64,000 nucleotides of DNA from Gentiana macrophylla. Lineage: Eukaryota; Streptophyta; Magnoliopsida; Gentianales; Gentianaceae. The stretch is from contig CM047809.1 of the NCBI GenBank assembly GCA_026214975.1, positions 28,037,375 to 28,101,374 of the forward strand. Direction: 5' to 3'. Positions 44,162 to 56,062 of this stretch are shown in pieces. Under the pieces are notes generated by a model. That model was not told where the DNA came from and did not search any database. It worked only from the letters and a program-made list of their open reading frames with translations. Each line of letters opens with the position of its first letter. Position 1 is the stretch's first letter. The translations under genes and the position numbers were made by a program.

Positions 44162-46513
44162 TAAGCCAATCACTCGTACACACAAGACCAAGTTGAAACA
44201 CAATAATCTCATGCAATACTCGCAACCAACCTTAAACGTGAACGGATCACTATCCATGAGGACTCAGACTATTTTCATATCATGCTCTAAATGACAAAGT
44301 CAGAGGAACCGCCTCAACACACACATAAATCTCTGACGAGACCCATGTCCTTGCTTCAAGCAATGAATCCACCCCTATATCAGCTATATAGTAAAGGTGG
44401 AAGAACCGAACGAGGTTTAGGAATGAACCTTCTAGATCCATGTATTGCTCCCGCTACGCCTCCAAGGCAACACTGTGTTTTGGCTCAGTTGTAGAATCTA
44501 CAGTGATTTCTAGCTAAGAACATTTCCAGGTCACTGTATCACTTGGTTAAAGCGACTGCAAAGCCAGACTGTAGCTCCCACTATCTTCATAAGACATAGG
44601 GTATACATCTGTATATCTACGTTTATCCAATTCCAAGTTTCAATAAACTAGAAACCCATCCTTAGCACTTTTAAGGATATTCTCGACATATACCAGAATC
44701 ACTTTCATACCTGCTCATGACTTTTCATGAAGTATGAACCCTATTGCAGAAGCAAGGGGACCTTCCATAAGTATCATCTCTCACCTTATCTTTTCGGACT
44801 GACGTCCTATCATAGATGGATCCTGAGAATACCAGCTAGAAGTATCTCTTTCTATAATCTATGCTAAACCTTTTTAGCATCTCATCTATAAGGGTGAACT
44901 GTGATAATCGTACAGTGCCTAAATTTATCACTATAGATTCTTATTTCCAAAACAAGAACTGCAACCTCTAAGAGCTTTTGAAAAGTCCTTGAATTACCAA
45001 ACATTAATTGACTGTGACATGGGGTAACGACTCTCGAGAAGGATATGCAACACCTTACTCAAAAATCATAACACTCCCACTAACCCTCTTGCACACTAGG
45101 CATGTCTTTACTTTTGATCAAATCAAACTCTTTTGATTATTAAAGTAAAGAACTTATATAGAGAAACTTGTTTAAGTCCATAAATGGATCTCATGAACTC
45201 ACACATCATGTAATCGACTATGAACATCAATCCTTTGGTCCAACGTTTTCAAAACTATCATATAGCCATGATAAGAAGCTACAACAAGCATTATCTGAAT
45301 AGACTTAAGCATAGATGGTAGCATAAAGGTAATTACAAGGTTTTGGCCTCATAGCCTTATAGACATCAACTTAGCTTAACTAGTAATCTTATTACCGTTC
45401 CATGTTAGTCCTTCATAAAGACCAACCACACCTTTCAGAGACATTCCGTTTGGGTAAGTCGGACTAGGTTTATAACCCGGTCGGCATACATGGAATCTGC
45501 TTCAGATGCTATGGCTCCAAGCCATATCTCTTAATCTTGCCTTTCATGCATAAGCCGTGAGATCTTCATTCTTCAAGATGAACATACCATCATCCCTTTC
45601 AGGCATGTGGTCATCTGTAGACTCATAGAATACTTGTGTGCACTGAGCAGTGTCCTACACCTCATCTCTATGCGGCGCCTGCTCATGTTCCAATGGTTGA
45701 ATATCTATTTGTGGTTCCCAAACAACCTTTGAGATCTTGATTTACTCCACTGTTTCATTTGGAAGAAACACTTCCTCTAGCAGACAGCATGTTTGGAGAC
45801 AAACACCTTTTGCTCCACGGACAAGTAAATAATATCTAGCGTACTTACTAAGATATTTCACAAAGTTCCATATGTCATACTAGCTCCAAGCCTTTCAGAC
45901 ATTGCCTGCTTGCTAGAAGCATGACAACCCTAAATCATCGGTAAGATGGATTTGATGTCATCGATTCCATATCTGATATGGAATTTATTCAACCTTTATT
46001 CTTTGGAACTTGATTAAGTATATATTTCGTATAAGGGCACTATCCCAAAACAGGCAAGGGATACATTGCATGGCTTACATCACACATTTATCGTATAGAG
46101 TGTTGTTTCCATTTTAGAAGCACAATCTGATTACGTATCCAAAATGATATCCATCAAGGGGGGGGGGGGTCTTATTCCTTTTCAGATAACTATTGAAACA
46201 CCCTTCAGGTATTAATTACTTCAATCCAATTGAAGACTAATTCCTAAGTAGTTCATCAATCTCATATTCGTACTAGGTCGAAATTTTCAGGCTTTCCGAA
46301 TTGTTGTATTTCACTAAGAACATTCAACTATTTCTAAAAATAGTCATAGAGATCAATAAACAATTATTTTGTGGCATTAGTTGTCACAAGGCAACAAACA
46401 TCGGTACGTTTAGAATCTATATAATTTTTCTAGAATTTATAACATTTTCATAAAAGGGTATTTTAGTCATCTTTAGATAAAATATGTATTACTCACATGA
46501 TTTATAATCACAT
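44162..46513 (-). pseudogene. Copia pol remnant (RT region), heavily decayed
   Basis: Only fragments can be read. At about 45540-45400 the minus strand gives 'WLGAIASEADSMYADRV' followed by a 'LVRLTQTE' phrase, which corresponds to the start of copia RT where a 'WLEAM' motif is usual. Upstream of this (to about 45760) a few linker-like words remain. Further toward 44162 no long frame or YVDD motif is seen. A run of 10 G at about 46160 is a simple-sequence feature. Confidence 0.6.
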
Positions 46514-46518
46514 GGTTC

Positions 46519-47935
46519 TGATAATGCTCTAAATGCACCATTAAATTAACCTTTATTCACCCTGAATCTTGCTATAAAGAAGGTAGATAGGCTTATTTAT
46601 TGTGGAGAATGTGTGTTAAACACCAAGTGCATGATCCTAAGTCCATAATTCTGCATATGTGTTATTCTCTCGAGGATCTGGTATTGTTTGTCTTGTTTTA
46701 TGCATTTTTCAGGATGTACCTAAATCCGGAGAAATTAAGGAAGGATCTGGACCGAAGGAAGAGCATTGGGCCAAGTGGAGGAAGTACAGGAAGAGATCTG
46801 CCAGAAAAATGAAGAAAAATAAGCCCGGTTAACCGTGGGCTAGGCCCGATTAATCGAGGGCTTGGAGGACACGAAACTGAAGTCTGCCGCATCTACTAGG
46901 TCGGTTAGGGTTTATTTGAGTCATAAGTCGGCTAATGTATCTATATAAAGCCGCTGAACTGATTGTAAAGAGAGAAGACAATACTTTGATAGATTTTCAT
47001 ATACATTATTATCAAGTTTGATGAAATAAAGTTTCTTTAGATATTGGTGATTTGTTCTACGGTTTCCTTCCCTCCTTACCATTTGTAGCTTGTGTAGATC
47101 AAGCTAGATCCCCATAATCAAAGGTATGAAGCTTTGAACGTTCCTTTATGTATTTATTATGGTAGATCTACTTGGTAATTACGTGTTATAGTTAATCTGC
47201 ATGTTTAACAACCCTATAATTTACTTAAATTAATCAGAACGAAGCAATTTAGATTCCAGAATAGGGACCACCGCCCCCGGTAAATCGGCGGTCTATACCG
47301 ATTTACCGCGGCAACTTTTAGGTAACCCTAATTTGGAGATTCAGCGTCAGCTACGTTGATTGACAGGAACCATTAAAACTATTCATTAGGTCTGGAAAAT
47401 CTAATATTCGAAATTCATAAATTAGCATGAAGGACTGTTAGTGAAGTGTTAATTTGGACATTGTCTTGATGGATCCCTAGGAACGTGCTAGTCATAGTCG
47501 ATAGCTGCTTAGGCAGGTCTTCGGTCTCGTGCCGGCATCTCTAGAACTTATTGCGTATGGGCTAATACAACCAACGAAGGAGGTTACTTGCGTATAGATT
47601 GTCTGTTGTCCTTACAGTGGAAGTAGATAGGGTTAGGAGATGCACCCGTAGCTAAAACTGAATTAAAACATTCGATTGATTTAAGGAAACTATGTGGGGA
47701 AGTAAGCATAAGGATTAACTAGACCAAGTTAGTAAATAGGTGGGATGGGGAAGGAATACCATGTTTCTTTTAGGTTTATTGTTGGTCGACGACCATATTT
47801 GTTTTCTTAATTACGTTAGACTCGTTTATACTTGAGTTGCATTGTCTCTGTGGGATCGACCTTGATTCACCGTTGCTATGCTATAATTTGACCTAGTACT
47901 CTTGCTAGTATAAGCGACTTACAAGCACTACATCA
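46519..47935 (+). mobile_element. 5' LTR of LARD-2
   Basis: It starts TGATAATGCTCTAAATGCAC and ends GCACTACATCA. A TATATAAAG TATA-like box at about 46941 follows GCTAATGTATC. It closely matches the 3' LTR. Confidence 0.9.
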
Positions 47936-47940
47936 ATTTT

Positions 47941-47962
47941 TTTGCCGCCGTTTCCCGGGACA
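47941..47962 (+). other. Degenerate primer binding site of LARD-2
   Basis: TTTGCCGCCGTTTCCCGGGAC resembles TTTGGCGCCGTTGCCGGGGA with several changes, six bases after the LTR. Confidence 0.6.
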
Positions 47963-48342
47963 ATGGCCAATTTCAAGAATAAACGTTTTTAACTTTAATT
48001 AAGAAGTTGTTGCTTTCTTTTAATCTTTTGTTTTGAGTCTTGAGTCATCCTGAAATAAACCTGCATCGTTTTACTGCCTGAATAAGAGATTCTGAGCCTG
48101 GTATATCGTGGGTTTCTCCCGATTTACCTACGGTTAAAATCAAGTTCTGACAGCCTTTGTGATTATGTGTATATCCGTGTTAGTTTTCGTTAGTAGGTCT
48201 GCAGCACTTGGGTCTAATCCTAACTGATGCGGGAGTTGCTAACCATTTTCTTTGTTTTTCTTTTGTCTCTTTCGCAGGAATCTCGGGAAACTTCAGAAAT
48301 TCATTTAGCAGGAGTTGAGAAAGGTGAGACAAGTCAAGCACA

Positions 48343-50685
48343 ATGCCTCGTAAAGTATTGAACATCAAACCAATTTCCATGTATCCAGGATCAAAAGTCA
48401 GAAAGCAGTATAAAGCAGATAAGAAACTTGTGGAGGAGGAAAAAGAAGCACTTAAACGGGAAGCCGATGAGAGCCTAAAAAAGTATGAAATGTATCGTCC
48501 AGGTGAGTTCCCTATTAAGTTGATAGATATATCTTTGGATTACGATTCTGATGATCCGGAAGAGGACCTTGATACTATGTAGTCTGAACCTGAAGACTAT
48601 CTGGACTCTGATACCGTAGTGAAGCTAGGAGACCCCGGGATGTTTCGACTCCCGATCTCAATCAACGGTATATTTGTTGGATTAGGGCTCTGCGACTCCG
48701 GTTCGAGTTTCAATATTCTTCCTTTCTCCCTTTGTCAAAAATTTAAGATTCAGGTAACCATGGACCAAACTTGGTCCATGACTTTTGTTGATCATACCAG
48801 ATATATGTCTGCCGGTCTGCTAAAGAATTGCACAATTAAGGCAGGAGGATTCTTATTCCCGATAGATTTCACAGTCTTAGACTTACCGGAAGATCCTAGT
48901 GCCCCAGTTTTATTAGGATGTCCTTTCTTCGCGACCAGCCAGGCGATCATGGATTTCGATAATGAGGAGATAACTCTTAGGACCTATAATGATGTTGTAA
49001 CCGTTAAGATCCTAGAGGCCCCAGACAATAGGCCTGAACGTTGCATGATGACCTATGGTTCTAGAGACGTGAAAATTGTGGAGATAGAAAAGGAGAGGCC
49101 TAAGTGTTGGAGAGATTTTGCATCATTAAACAAAAGAAAATTTATAAACCCTAACTACCATGCAAAACTAACTCCTAACCGGCCGAATACCGGGTAATTG
49201 ATAGTAGAGCGAAGTGAGTAAGGGAAATTGGGAATTGGGATGTTGAATCTAATTTCACTAATTCCTTTCAATTGTTACTTAGGAAAAACGAATAAACGAA
49301 AGAACAAATAAAATAAACGAAAGAGCAATTAAAATAAATCTAACCTACGAAATAAAATAACACAACCTAAACTAAACTAAAGATACATGGGATCAAACAG
49401 TGCACAAACCAAGTGATTTCAATCCTAGTTCATCTCATGATTTTAATTCAAATTGTGGTTTCACCTTTACACGAGATACAAATCCCTAATTCCTTAGTGA
49501 ATTTAATCTCAAGCTATGGATTTCTAATTCCTTAGTGAGTCCAATTTATCAATCTCTCATCTTCCGAATGTTGAGATCGATTTACCAAACAAAACTCGGT
49601 GTAGATTCAGGTTAACTCTCGTATTTTAGAATCTAACAACCTAGATAATTAACCAATTAATTTGTCACATAATTAATGATTAAAGATCCTATCTTTCTAT
49701 AGTGATCTAGCGTTACTCAACTTCCGTATGTTGTAACTATCAATCGTAAATGATCTCCCGATTCAATTCACACATAGCATCATAATCATAAAAAGATACA
49801 AAATAAATTAAAGATCATGAAAATAAAAAGGATTGAATAAATTAAATAAATAATCTCACGAGGTTTGGTACATGATTGAATCCATGAATCGAAAACGGAA
49901 AAAAAACTACATCTAATCTAACCCGGATCACCCGAGCACAAGGCTCGGGTGACCGCCTGAGACTCAAAACACCACTTTTTTTCTTTGTAATGTGCAAGAA
50001 TAATTTGGTGAATTATTATAATTATGGGATAATGCATGCGCATATATATAGATAATATAAAGTAATTGTGGCTGAAATTCTATTTAATTAGGGTTTATGT
50101 ATGTCGGTTTGAAATAATATAGATTTAGGAATGAAACTTCTAAAATTCATATCTTGAGTTGTAGACCTCCAAAAATTATGATCCGAAATTCATAAAAAGC
50201 TCTCGGAAAACTCTACAACTTTCATTAAGGACTCTTCTTCGAAAACGCCTTTTGATTAGCCCGTCAGATTACGAGTCGTTTCGGGATTTTCCCAAGCTTT
50301 ATTTCATCTTCATCCTCTTGTATCTCTTTCTTTCCACTTTAATCTTCAATCAAACATCATTTAGACCTCTTCCATTCCACATTTGTGCACCTAAAAGATG
50401 ACAAAACCGAGCAAAACGTAAAACCATACAAAATAGATAATAAAACCATGATATTTACTCGATTTTGCATTTTAACTATTCAAAACGTCATTTGCTCAAT
50501 TAATCGATTGTAAGCTCGAATTCTACGAAAAACATCCATATATGGGGAATATTGATATAAAATATATCCTTATAAAACACTACAAATTGACCCTTAACAC
50601 TAAGCATCGAGAGGTTTTTGTAAAAACATGTGCGCACAAGTTTATGAGAGTACTGCTTAGAGAACATAAGGAAAAAGGGTCATAG
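48343..50685 (+). pseudogene. Retropepsin frame of LARD-2, broken by a stop and a solo LTR
   Basis: Retropepsins are dimeric aspartic proteases that process Gag-Pol. One phase runs from the ATG at 48343 to a stop at 50683-50685 once the solo LTR is set aside. An in-frame TAG at 48580-48582 follows 79 charged codons. Counting from 48619, residues 24-33 are 'LCDSGSSFNI': the catalytic Asp-Ser/Thr-Gly triad reads D-S-G where Athila-type elements mostly have D-L-G or D-T-G. The hydrophobic-Gly motif follows at about residue 100 ('PVLLGCPF'), then 'FDNEEITLR', as in Athila/Tat proteases. No gag precedes it, and the 27 codons after the solo LTR end in basic residues. A protease-only frame is unusual. 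Confidence 0.85.
49105..50599 (-). mobile_element. Solo LTR of a Tat/Athila-like element, in the LARD-2 protease frame
   Basis: TG...CA ends (minus start TGTTAAGGGTCAATTTG at 50599) and a perfect TSD, CTAAG at 49100-49104 and 50600-50604, define it. Ends and several blocks match the LTR at 2279-3684. It interrupts the retropepsin frame after codon 254. It holds no gene. Confidence 0.92.
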
Positions 50686-51501
50686 TAATACGCTCACGGA
50701 AGTTAGTGCTTCTGTAAGGCATAATGAAGTAGAGCTGACATTGGAAAATATGGAATCCCTAGGCGTTAAGGTTAACTCTCGAAGCAGGGGAAGACCTAGT
50801 GCACGAGCAAAAAGGGAAAGGCGTGCCAGGAGAAGAGCTCAGAAGGGTTCTACGATGGTTAAGACCTCTAGAGTGGAGGTTTGGCGAGTTAAAGCCTCAA
50901 CCCCTGAATGAGTGAGGATCCGAAGAAAGTCAAGCTGGCGACTATAAACTCAGAACTATCTCTTGAACCCTTATATAGGAAATGAGTCAATAAAAGTACC
51001 CGGATGAAATGACGAGCTTTATTTCATCCTACCGCACCCTTAGGCTTGAAAGTGATGGATGTTGGGATGGTTTTTTTTACTCGTTGTGGATTCTAGTGAA
51101 GTAGGTTAGGATCGAGTCGGAAATAACAAAAGAAGGAGTAAGAACTAGTGATTTGAGGTCAGGATTGAGCAGTAAGTTAATGTAAGGTGTGCAAAACAGG
51201 AGCTGAGAAAATCTGGAGAAAAGTTGGCCCCGATTAATCAGGCATATTCCCCGGTTTATCGAGCTAGGTTTTATCGGTTTTTGTGTGTCAGATTTTAGAT
51301 CAGACCCTTCGATGGACACGCGTTGCATAGGTTACCCACCAGTCAAAGCAGCCACCCACTTTTCCTTATTTTCTATCATTTCCTCCTTTCCCACCTCCAC
51401 CATTACTCTACCTCCTATATCCCATCAATCAACCCCTCAATCCCCTCACCACCATTACTCTTATACCCACCATCTTCCTAGAGAATGACCTATCTTGGGA
51501 T
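50605..51501 (+). other. Interior of LARD-2: Tat/Athila block and pyrimidine tract
   Basis: After the protease stop, GTCAAGCTGGCGACTATAAAC at about 50928 is the block that Tat/Athila elements carry past integrase; LARD-1 has its equivalent at about 23055. A pyrimidine-rich tract occupies about 51340-51480. Frames overlapping the tract are not conserved. Confidence 0.65.
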
Positions 51502-52077
51502 ATGAAGATGCTGAACAGATTCATCTGTTCCCGCCTTCTGCCGACCAAGCATACGGCATCTGTTACACCGAGGCGGGAAGAATTGATGTTCTATCTGGAG
51601 CAGGAATCTCCAGTTAACATCGGCATCATGATGAATAGCCGCATTCTGGAGATTGCCGATGAGTCCGAGCTAGAGCAGCTGCCTTATGGGCCTGTGATAG
51701 ATATGTTCACTGTGGAGAACGAGGTTCCAGTTCTGGACAGTGACGATTGGGAAAAGCCTGAACCGAAGATCAGTTCACAGTCGATTTTGAGAACACCTAG
51801 ACGAGTGGGTTAGAGAGCTGAAAGAGAACGCACTCCGGTCCACGGAGGGCCTCGATCTCAGAGGGCTTTGATTGAGGAGAATGCAAGAGAGATTGAGAGT
51901 CTGCATCGCAAGATGGATCGTATGATGGACTTTGTAGGAATTCCTCCTTCGACCCCACCACCTAGGACTGCCCCACATCACGGAGCATCTTCTTCCGCTA
52001 CTGCTGCCTCAACTTCAGGACCACCTCCTGGTTTCGAGCCTAGAGATGACTGGGAGGAATATTTCGATGAGGACTAG
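51502..52077 (+). pseudogene. Second frame of LARD-2, plant transposon-protein-like, one stop
   Basis: One phase is open from the ATG at 51502 to a stop at 52077, except for TAG at 51811-51813. The first part has 'REELMFYLEQESPVNIG', which resembles the C-terminal part of the 'putative plant transposon protein' domain (PF20167 type) found in Athila/Tat extra ORFs. A coiled-coil-like part, 'EIESLHRKMDRMMDF', and a Pro/Ser-rich tail ending in acidic residues follow. Its position, between the pyrimidine tract and the purine motif and before the 3' LTR, is that of the additional ORF in Athila. Function is not established. Family assignment is moderate. Confidence 0.65.
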
Positions 52078-53536
52078 TTTCTTTTCTTTTTCATTGTTGT
52101 TATTTTCCATTTCTAGTATTTATTTTTATTTTGTTTTTCCTATCTAGTATGTAGCAAACTTTTTAATATTATAATGATTTTGTCGGCTTAAATTGTTTGG
52201 AGTAATTTCATTTCTCTTTTATTGCCACAATTTTATTATCCGGTTATTGTCACCCATGTTCTTTTTGGATTGTTTGAGATATTTAGCGTAGATTTTTTTT
52301 CAAGGACTTCTTACGCCCGTTGCAATTTTGGTGATCCATTCACTTACAGTGCTCCGTGCTTAACCGAAGCTAAGTTCCTTTTCATTTTCTATTTTCATCT
52401 TCTCGTTGAGGACAATATTTCGATTAAGTGGGGGGTAGGAACGTCACTTAACTTTTTAACACGATATTCCAAATTGCTAGATTATATTAATTCTCTTTGA
52501 TGCATTTTTCACCACATAGACTTTTGATCCATTCTAAGTGAGAAAATTAAGCCAATTAATTATGTCCTTGTTTCACAACCCTTAGGTGAGAGTCATGTCC
52601 ATGTTTTTAGTAGTGACGTATTAATCATACATTCTGTTATGAACCACCCTTTTTAAAGCACGTATGACTCGATTCTTCAGTATGTGATACAGATGAAGCA
52701 TTATTCAATTTAGTATGGAAGAATGAGCACGTGTCAGGCTGCATGAAGTAGTGACTTATTAATTGTTAATTTGCCATTTGCATTCAATCTTTGAGCATGA
52801 AATCTGAGTGAGAAGTATTTAGATCAGACAAAGAGTTATCCTAGACCGGGAATCTATAATTTGTCAGTGTTTATACTTTAACCCTTTGTTGTAAGAGGAG
52901 GGTAGCAACTAGCATGCCAAACAAGGTAACCGAGACAAAACAAGCTTGTGAGTGAGAGCGGAAAAAGAGAGAGCAGAGCCGATGGAGCTAAAACGCATGG
53001 TTATTTTTATAAAAAAAAAGATATATAAAAGAAAAGGAAAAAAAGAAAAAAAAAAAGAAGAAATAAAGAAAATAAGAGGGAAAGAGCAAATAAAACAAAC
53101 GAGGACCTAAGAGTACTACTCGGTCCCCAGGTCTGCCCGGCCCAAGTAGGGTTTCATGTTGTTTACCTAAATCTGAAGGCAAGATGAGCGAGTGTGCACA
53201 TTGGTAAGTAATGATTGTGGGGTCTTTATAACTTCAATCTTTTCTTGGATGCACTTTCACAAAAGATGTATCACACGACACATTGGTGCATTGGTAGGTA
53301 ATGATTAATGGGAAGCTTATGGAATGATGTGTGATATGTGTTTTGCCCGAAATACTTGTTGATGTAATGTGATTCTGTATGCGTCACTGTTGCTTGAGAG
53401 TCATTGCACACACACATTGGTTCATGGCATGAGTATTGTTTAATGTGTAACTGATGGATATGAGTGGCATGATCTTTATCCTAGCTATGTGAGGCATTGT
53501 TTCCTTTTTTGCTTTTTGCTCAGGATGATAAAAAAC
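52078..53536 (+). other. 3' non-coding interior of LARD-2 with internal purine motif
   Basis: GAGGACAAT at 52409 is followed by TAAGTGGGGGGTAGG at 52425-52439, a copy of the polypurine motif 1.1 kb before the real one. An A-rich block at 53010-53090 creates a spurious frame on the minus strand. The rest shows no gene. Confidence 0.65.
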
Positions 53537-53551
53537 TAAGTGGGGGGTAGT
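53537..53551 (+). other. Polypurine tract of LARD-2
   Basis: TAAGTGGGGGGTAGT immediately precedes the 3' LTR start TGATAACG. Confidence 0.88.
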
Positions 53552-54964
53552 TGATAACGTTCTAAATGCACCATTAAATTAACTAAAAATTCACCCCGAA
53601 TCTTGCTCTAAAGAAGGTAGATAGGCTTATTTATTGTGGAGAATATGTGTTAAATACCAAGTTCATGTTCCTAAGTCCATAATTCTGCATTTGTGTTATT
53701 ATCCCGAGGATCTGGTAATGTTTTGTCTTGTTTTATGCATTTTTCAGGATGTACCGAAATCCGGAGCAATTAAGGAAGGATCTGGACCGAGGGAAGAGCA
53801 TTGGGCCAAATGGAGGATGTCCAGGAAGAAATCTTCCAGAAAAAAGAAGAAAAATAAGCCCGATTAACCATGGGCTAGGCCCAATTAATCGAGGGCTTGG
53901 AGGACACGAAACTGAAGTCTGCCGCATCTACTAGGTCGGTTAGGGTTTATTTGGGTCATAAGTCGGCTAATGTATCTATATAAAGCCACATAATTGATTG
54001 TAAAGAGAGAAGACAATACTTTGATATATTTTCATATACATTATTATCAAGTTTGATGAAATGAATTTCTTCAGCTTTTGGTGATTTGTTCTACGGTTTC
54101 CTTCCCTCCTTACTATCTCTAGCTTGAGTAGATCAAGCTAGATCCCCATAATCAAAGGTATGAAGCTTTGAACGTTCCTTTATGTCTTTATTATGGTAGA
54201 TCTACTTGGTAGTTACGAGTTATAGTTAGTATGCATGTTTAACAACCCCATAATTTACTTGAATTAATTAGAACGAAGCAATGTAGATTCTAGAATAAGG
54301 ACCACCTCCCCCGGTAAATTGGCGGTCTATACTGATTTACCGCGACAACTTTTAGGTAACCCTAATATGGAGATTCAACGTCAGCTACGTTGATCGACAG
54401 GAACAAATAAAATGATTCATTAGGTCTAGCCAATCTAATATTCTAATTCGTAAATTAGCTTGAAGCACTGTTAGTGAAGTGTTAATTTGGACATTGTCTT
54501 GATGGATCCCTAGGAATGTGCTAGTCATAGTCGATAGCTGCTTAGGGAGGTCTTCGGTCTCGTGCCGGCATCTCTAGAACTTATTGCGTATGGGCTAATA
54601 CAACCAACGAAGGAGGTTAGTTGCGTATAGATTGTCTGATGTCCTTACAGAGATAGGGTTAGAATATGCACCCATAGCTAAACTGAATTAAAACGTTCGA
54701 CTGATTTAAGGAAACTATGTGGGGAAGTAAGCATAAGGATTAACTAGACCAAGTTAATTAGTAGATAAGTGGGATGGGGAAGGAATACCATTTTTCTTTT
54801 AGGTTTATTGTTGGTCGATGACCATATTTGTTTTCTTAATTATGTTAGACTCGTTTATACTTGAGTTGCATTGTCTCTGTGAGATCGAATTTGATTCGCC
54901 GTTGTTATGCTATAATTTGACCTAATACTCTTGCTAGTATAAGCGACTTACAAGCGCGACATCA
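53552..54964 (+). mobile_element. 3' LTR of LARD-2
   Basis: It starts TGATAACGTTCTAAATG and ends AAGCGCGACATCA, followed by the GGTTC duplication. It differs from the 5' LTR by scattered substitutions and a few small indels, for example near 54650. Confidence 0.9.
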
Positions 54965-55510
54965 GGTTCAGACATCATCAGAATGACATTTGATCACACG
55001 TTTCTCTTCAAAAGAGACTATGTATAGAACAACCACGGATATCAAGGATAACAGTCATACAAATACTCGGTTGAGATTTCATCACATATATCAACTATAA
55101 GTGACCGTAATCTAGTATGTTAGATTTAGTGATCGTTCAACTTTATCGGAACAACATTTATTCCTTACAATTGAATATGTCTACTAAATCCTAACAAATA
55201 ACTGAACTCGTGTTCTTTATAAGAACCGGAACACAATAACATTTATTTTGGTCCTATATCGGTTTACTGGATTCAAAATACAATACCGAAAATGTTGCAT
55301 CGTTTGCTTCACTTTTTGTATCTTAGTGTATTCCGTATTTAATCCTTCTAATTTTAATCATACTCGTAAGTCGTAAGATATCATATATGTAAGAGTTGAC
55401 TTGAATTTAGATTGATTTATCTCAACACACTTGCCTAGAAAAGAGACTTCGATAAGATCTCTAATTTTAAGCACATGCCCTAACTTTCCTTTTTAATCCC
55501 TTAAGCACTT

Positions 55511-56062
55511 GTGAATATTTCTTACTTCAATCTTAAGAAAAATCACAAGAGCTATGTCTTTAATTTCCTTTCATAAAGAAAATTCAGTGTTTATTAGATA
55601 GTTTATTTAGCCTTTTGAATCATATTCAAAACATGAACTATTTAGTTAATCTTCAAGCAATGATTAAAGAAATAAGTCGATACTTAAATCTTACAACTTT
55701 CAAAACAACCTTTCCAAAATTTGATGTGGCCATTCTTATCCAAAGTTTGAATTGATTGTCATCGTATGACAAAATGATCATATTGGGTGAATATTTCTTA
55801 CTTCAATCTTAAGAAAAATCACAAGAGCTATGTCTTTAATTTCCTTTCATAAAGAAAATTCAGTGTTTATTAGATAGTTTATTTAGCCTTTTGAATCATA
55901 TTCAAAACATGAACTATTTAGTTAATCTTCAAGCAATGATTAAAGAAATAAGTCGATACTTAAATCTTACAACTTTCAAAACAACCTTTCCAAAATTTGA
56001 TGTGGCCATTCTTATCCAAAGTTTGAATTGATTGTCATCGTATGACAAAATGATCATATTGG
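55511..56062. repeat. Tandem duplication of 276 bp
   Basis: Bases 55511-55786 recur at 55787-56062 with no difference I can find by eye. Such identity means the event is recent compared with its host element, or that an assembly error occurred. Confidence 0.93.

Larger units (their letters stand above)
46519..54964 (+). mobile_element. LARD-2: non-autonomous Tat/Athila-like element with retropepsin frame
   Basis: The LTRs are 46519-47935 and 53552-54964. The TSD is perfect, GGTTC at 46514-46518 and 54965-54969. The interior (about 5.6 kb including a nested solo LTR) has a retropepsin frame, the Tat/Athila downstream block at about 50925, a pyrimidine-rich tract, a second frame, an internal purine motif and the polypurine tract. 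RT, RNase H and integrase are missing. LTR motifs are shared with LARD-1 and the solo LTR at 7903, but the sequence is a distinct family. Confidence 0.9.

Noticed and set aside
52988..53182. Minus-strand Phe-rich frame
   Set aside because: Comes from an A-rich simple sequence in LARD-2.
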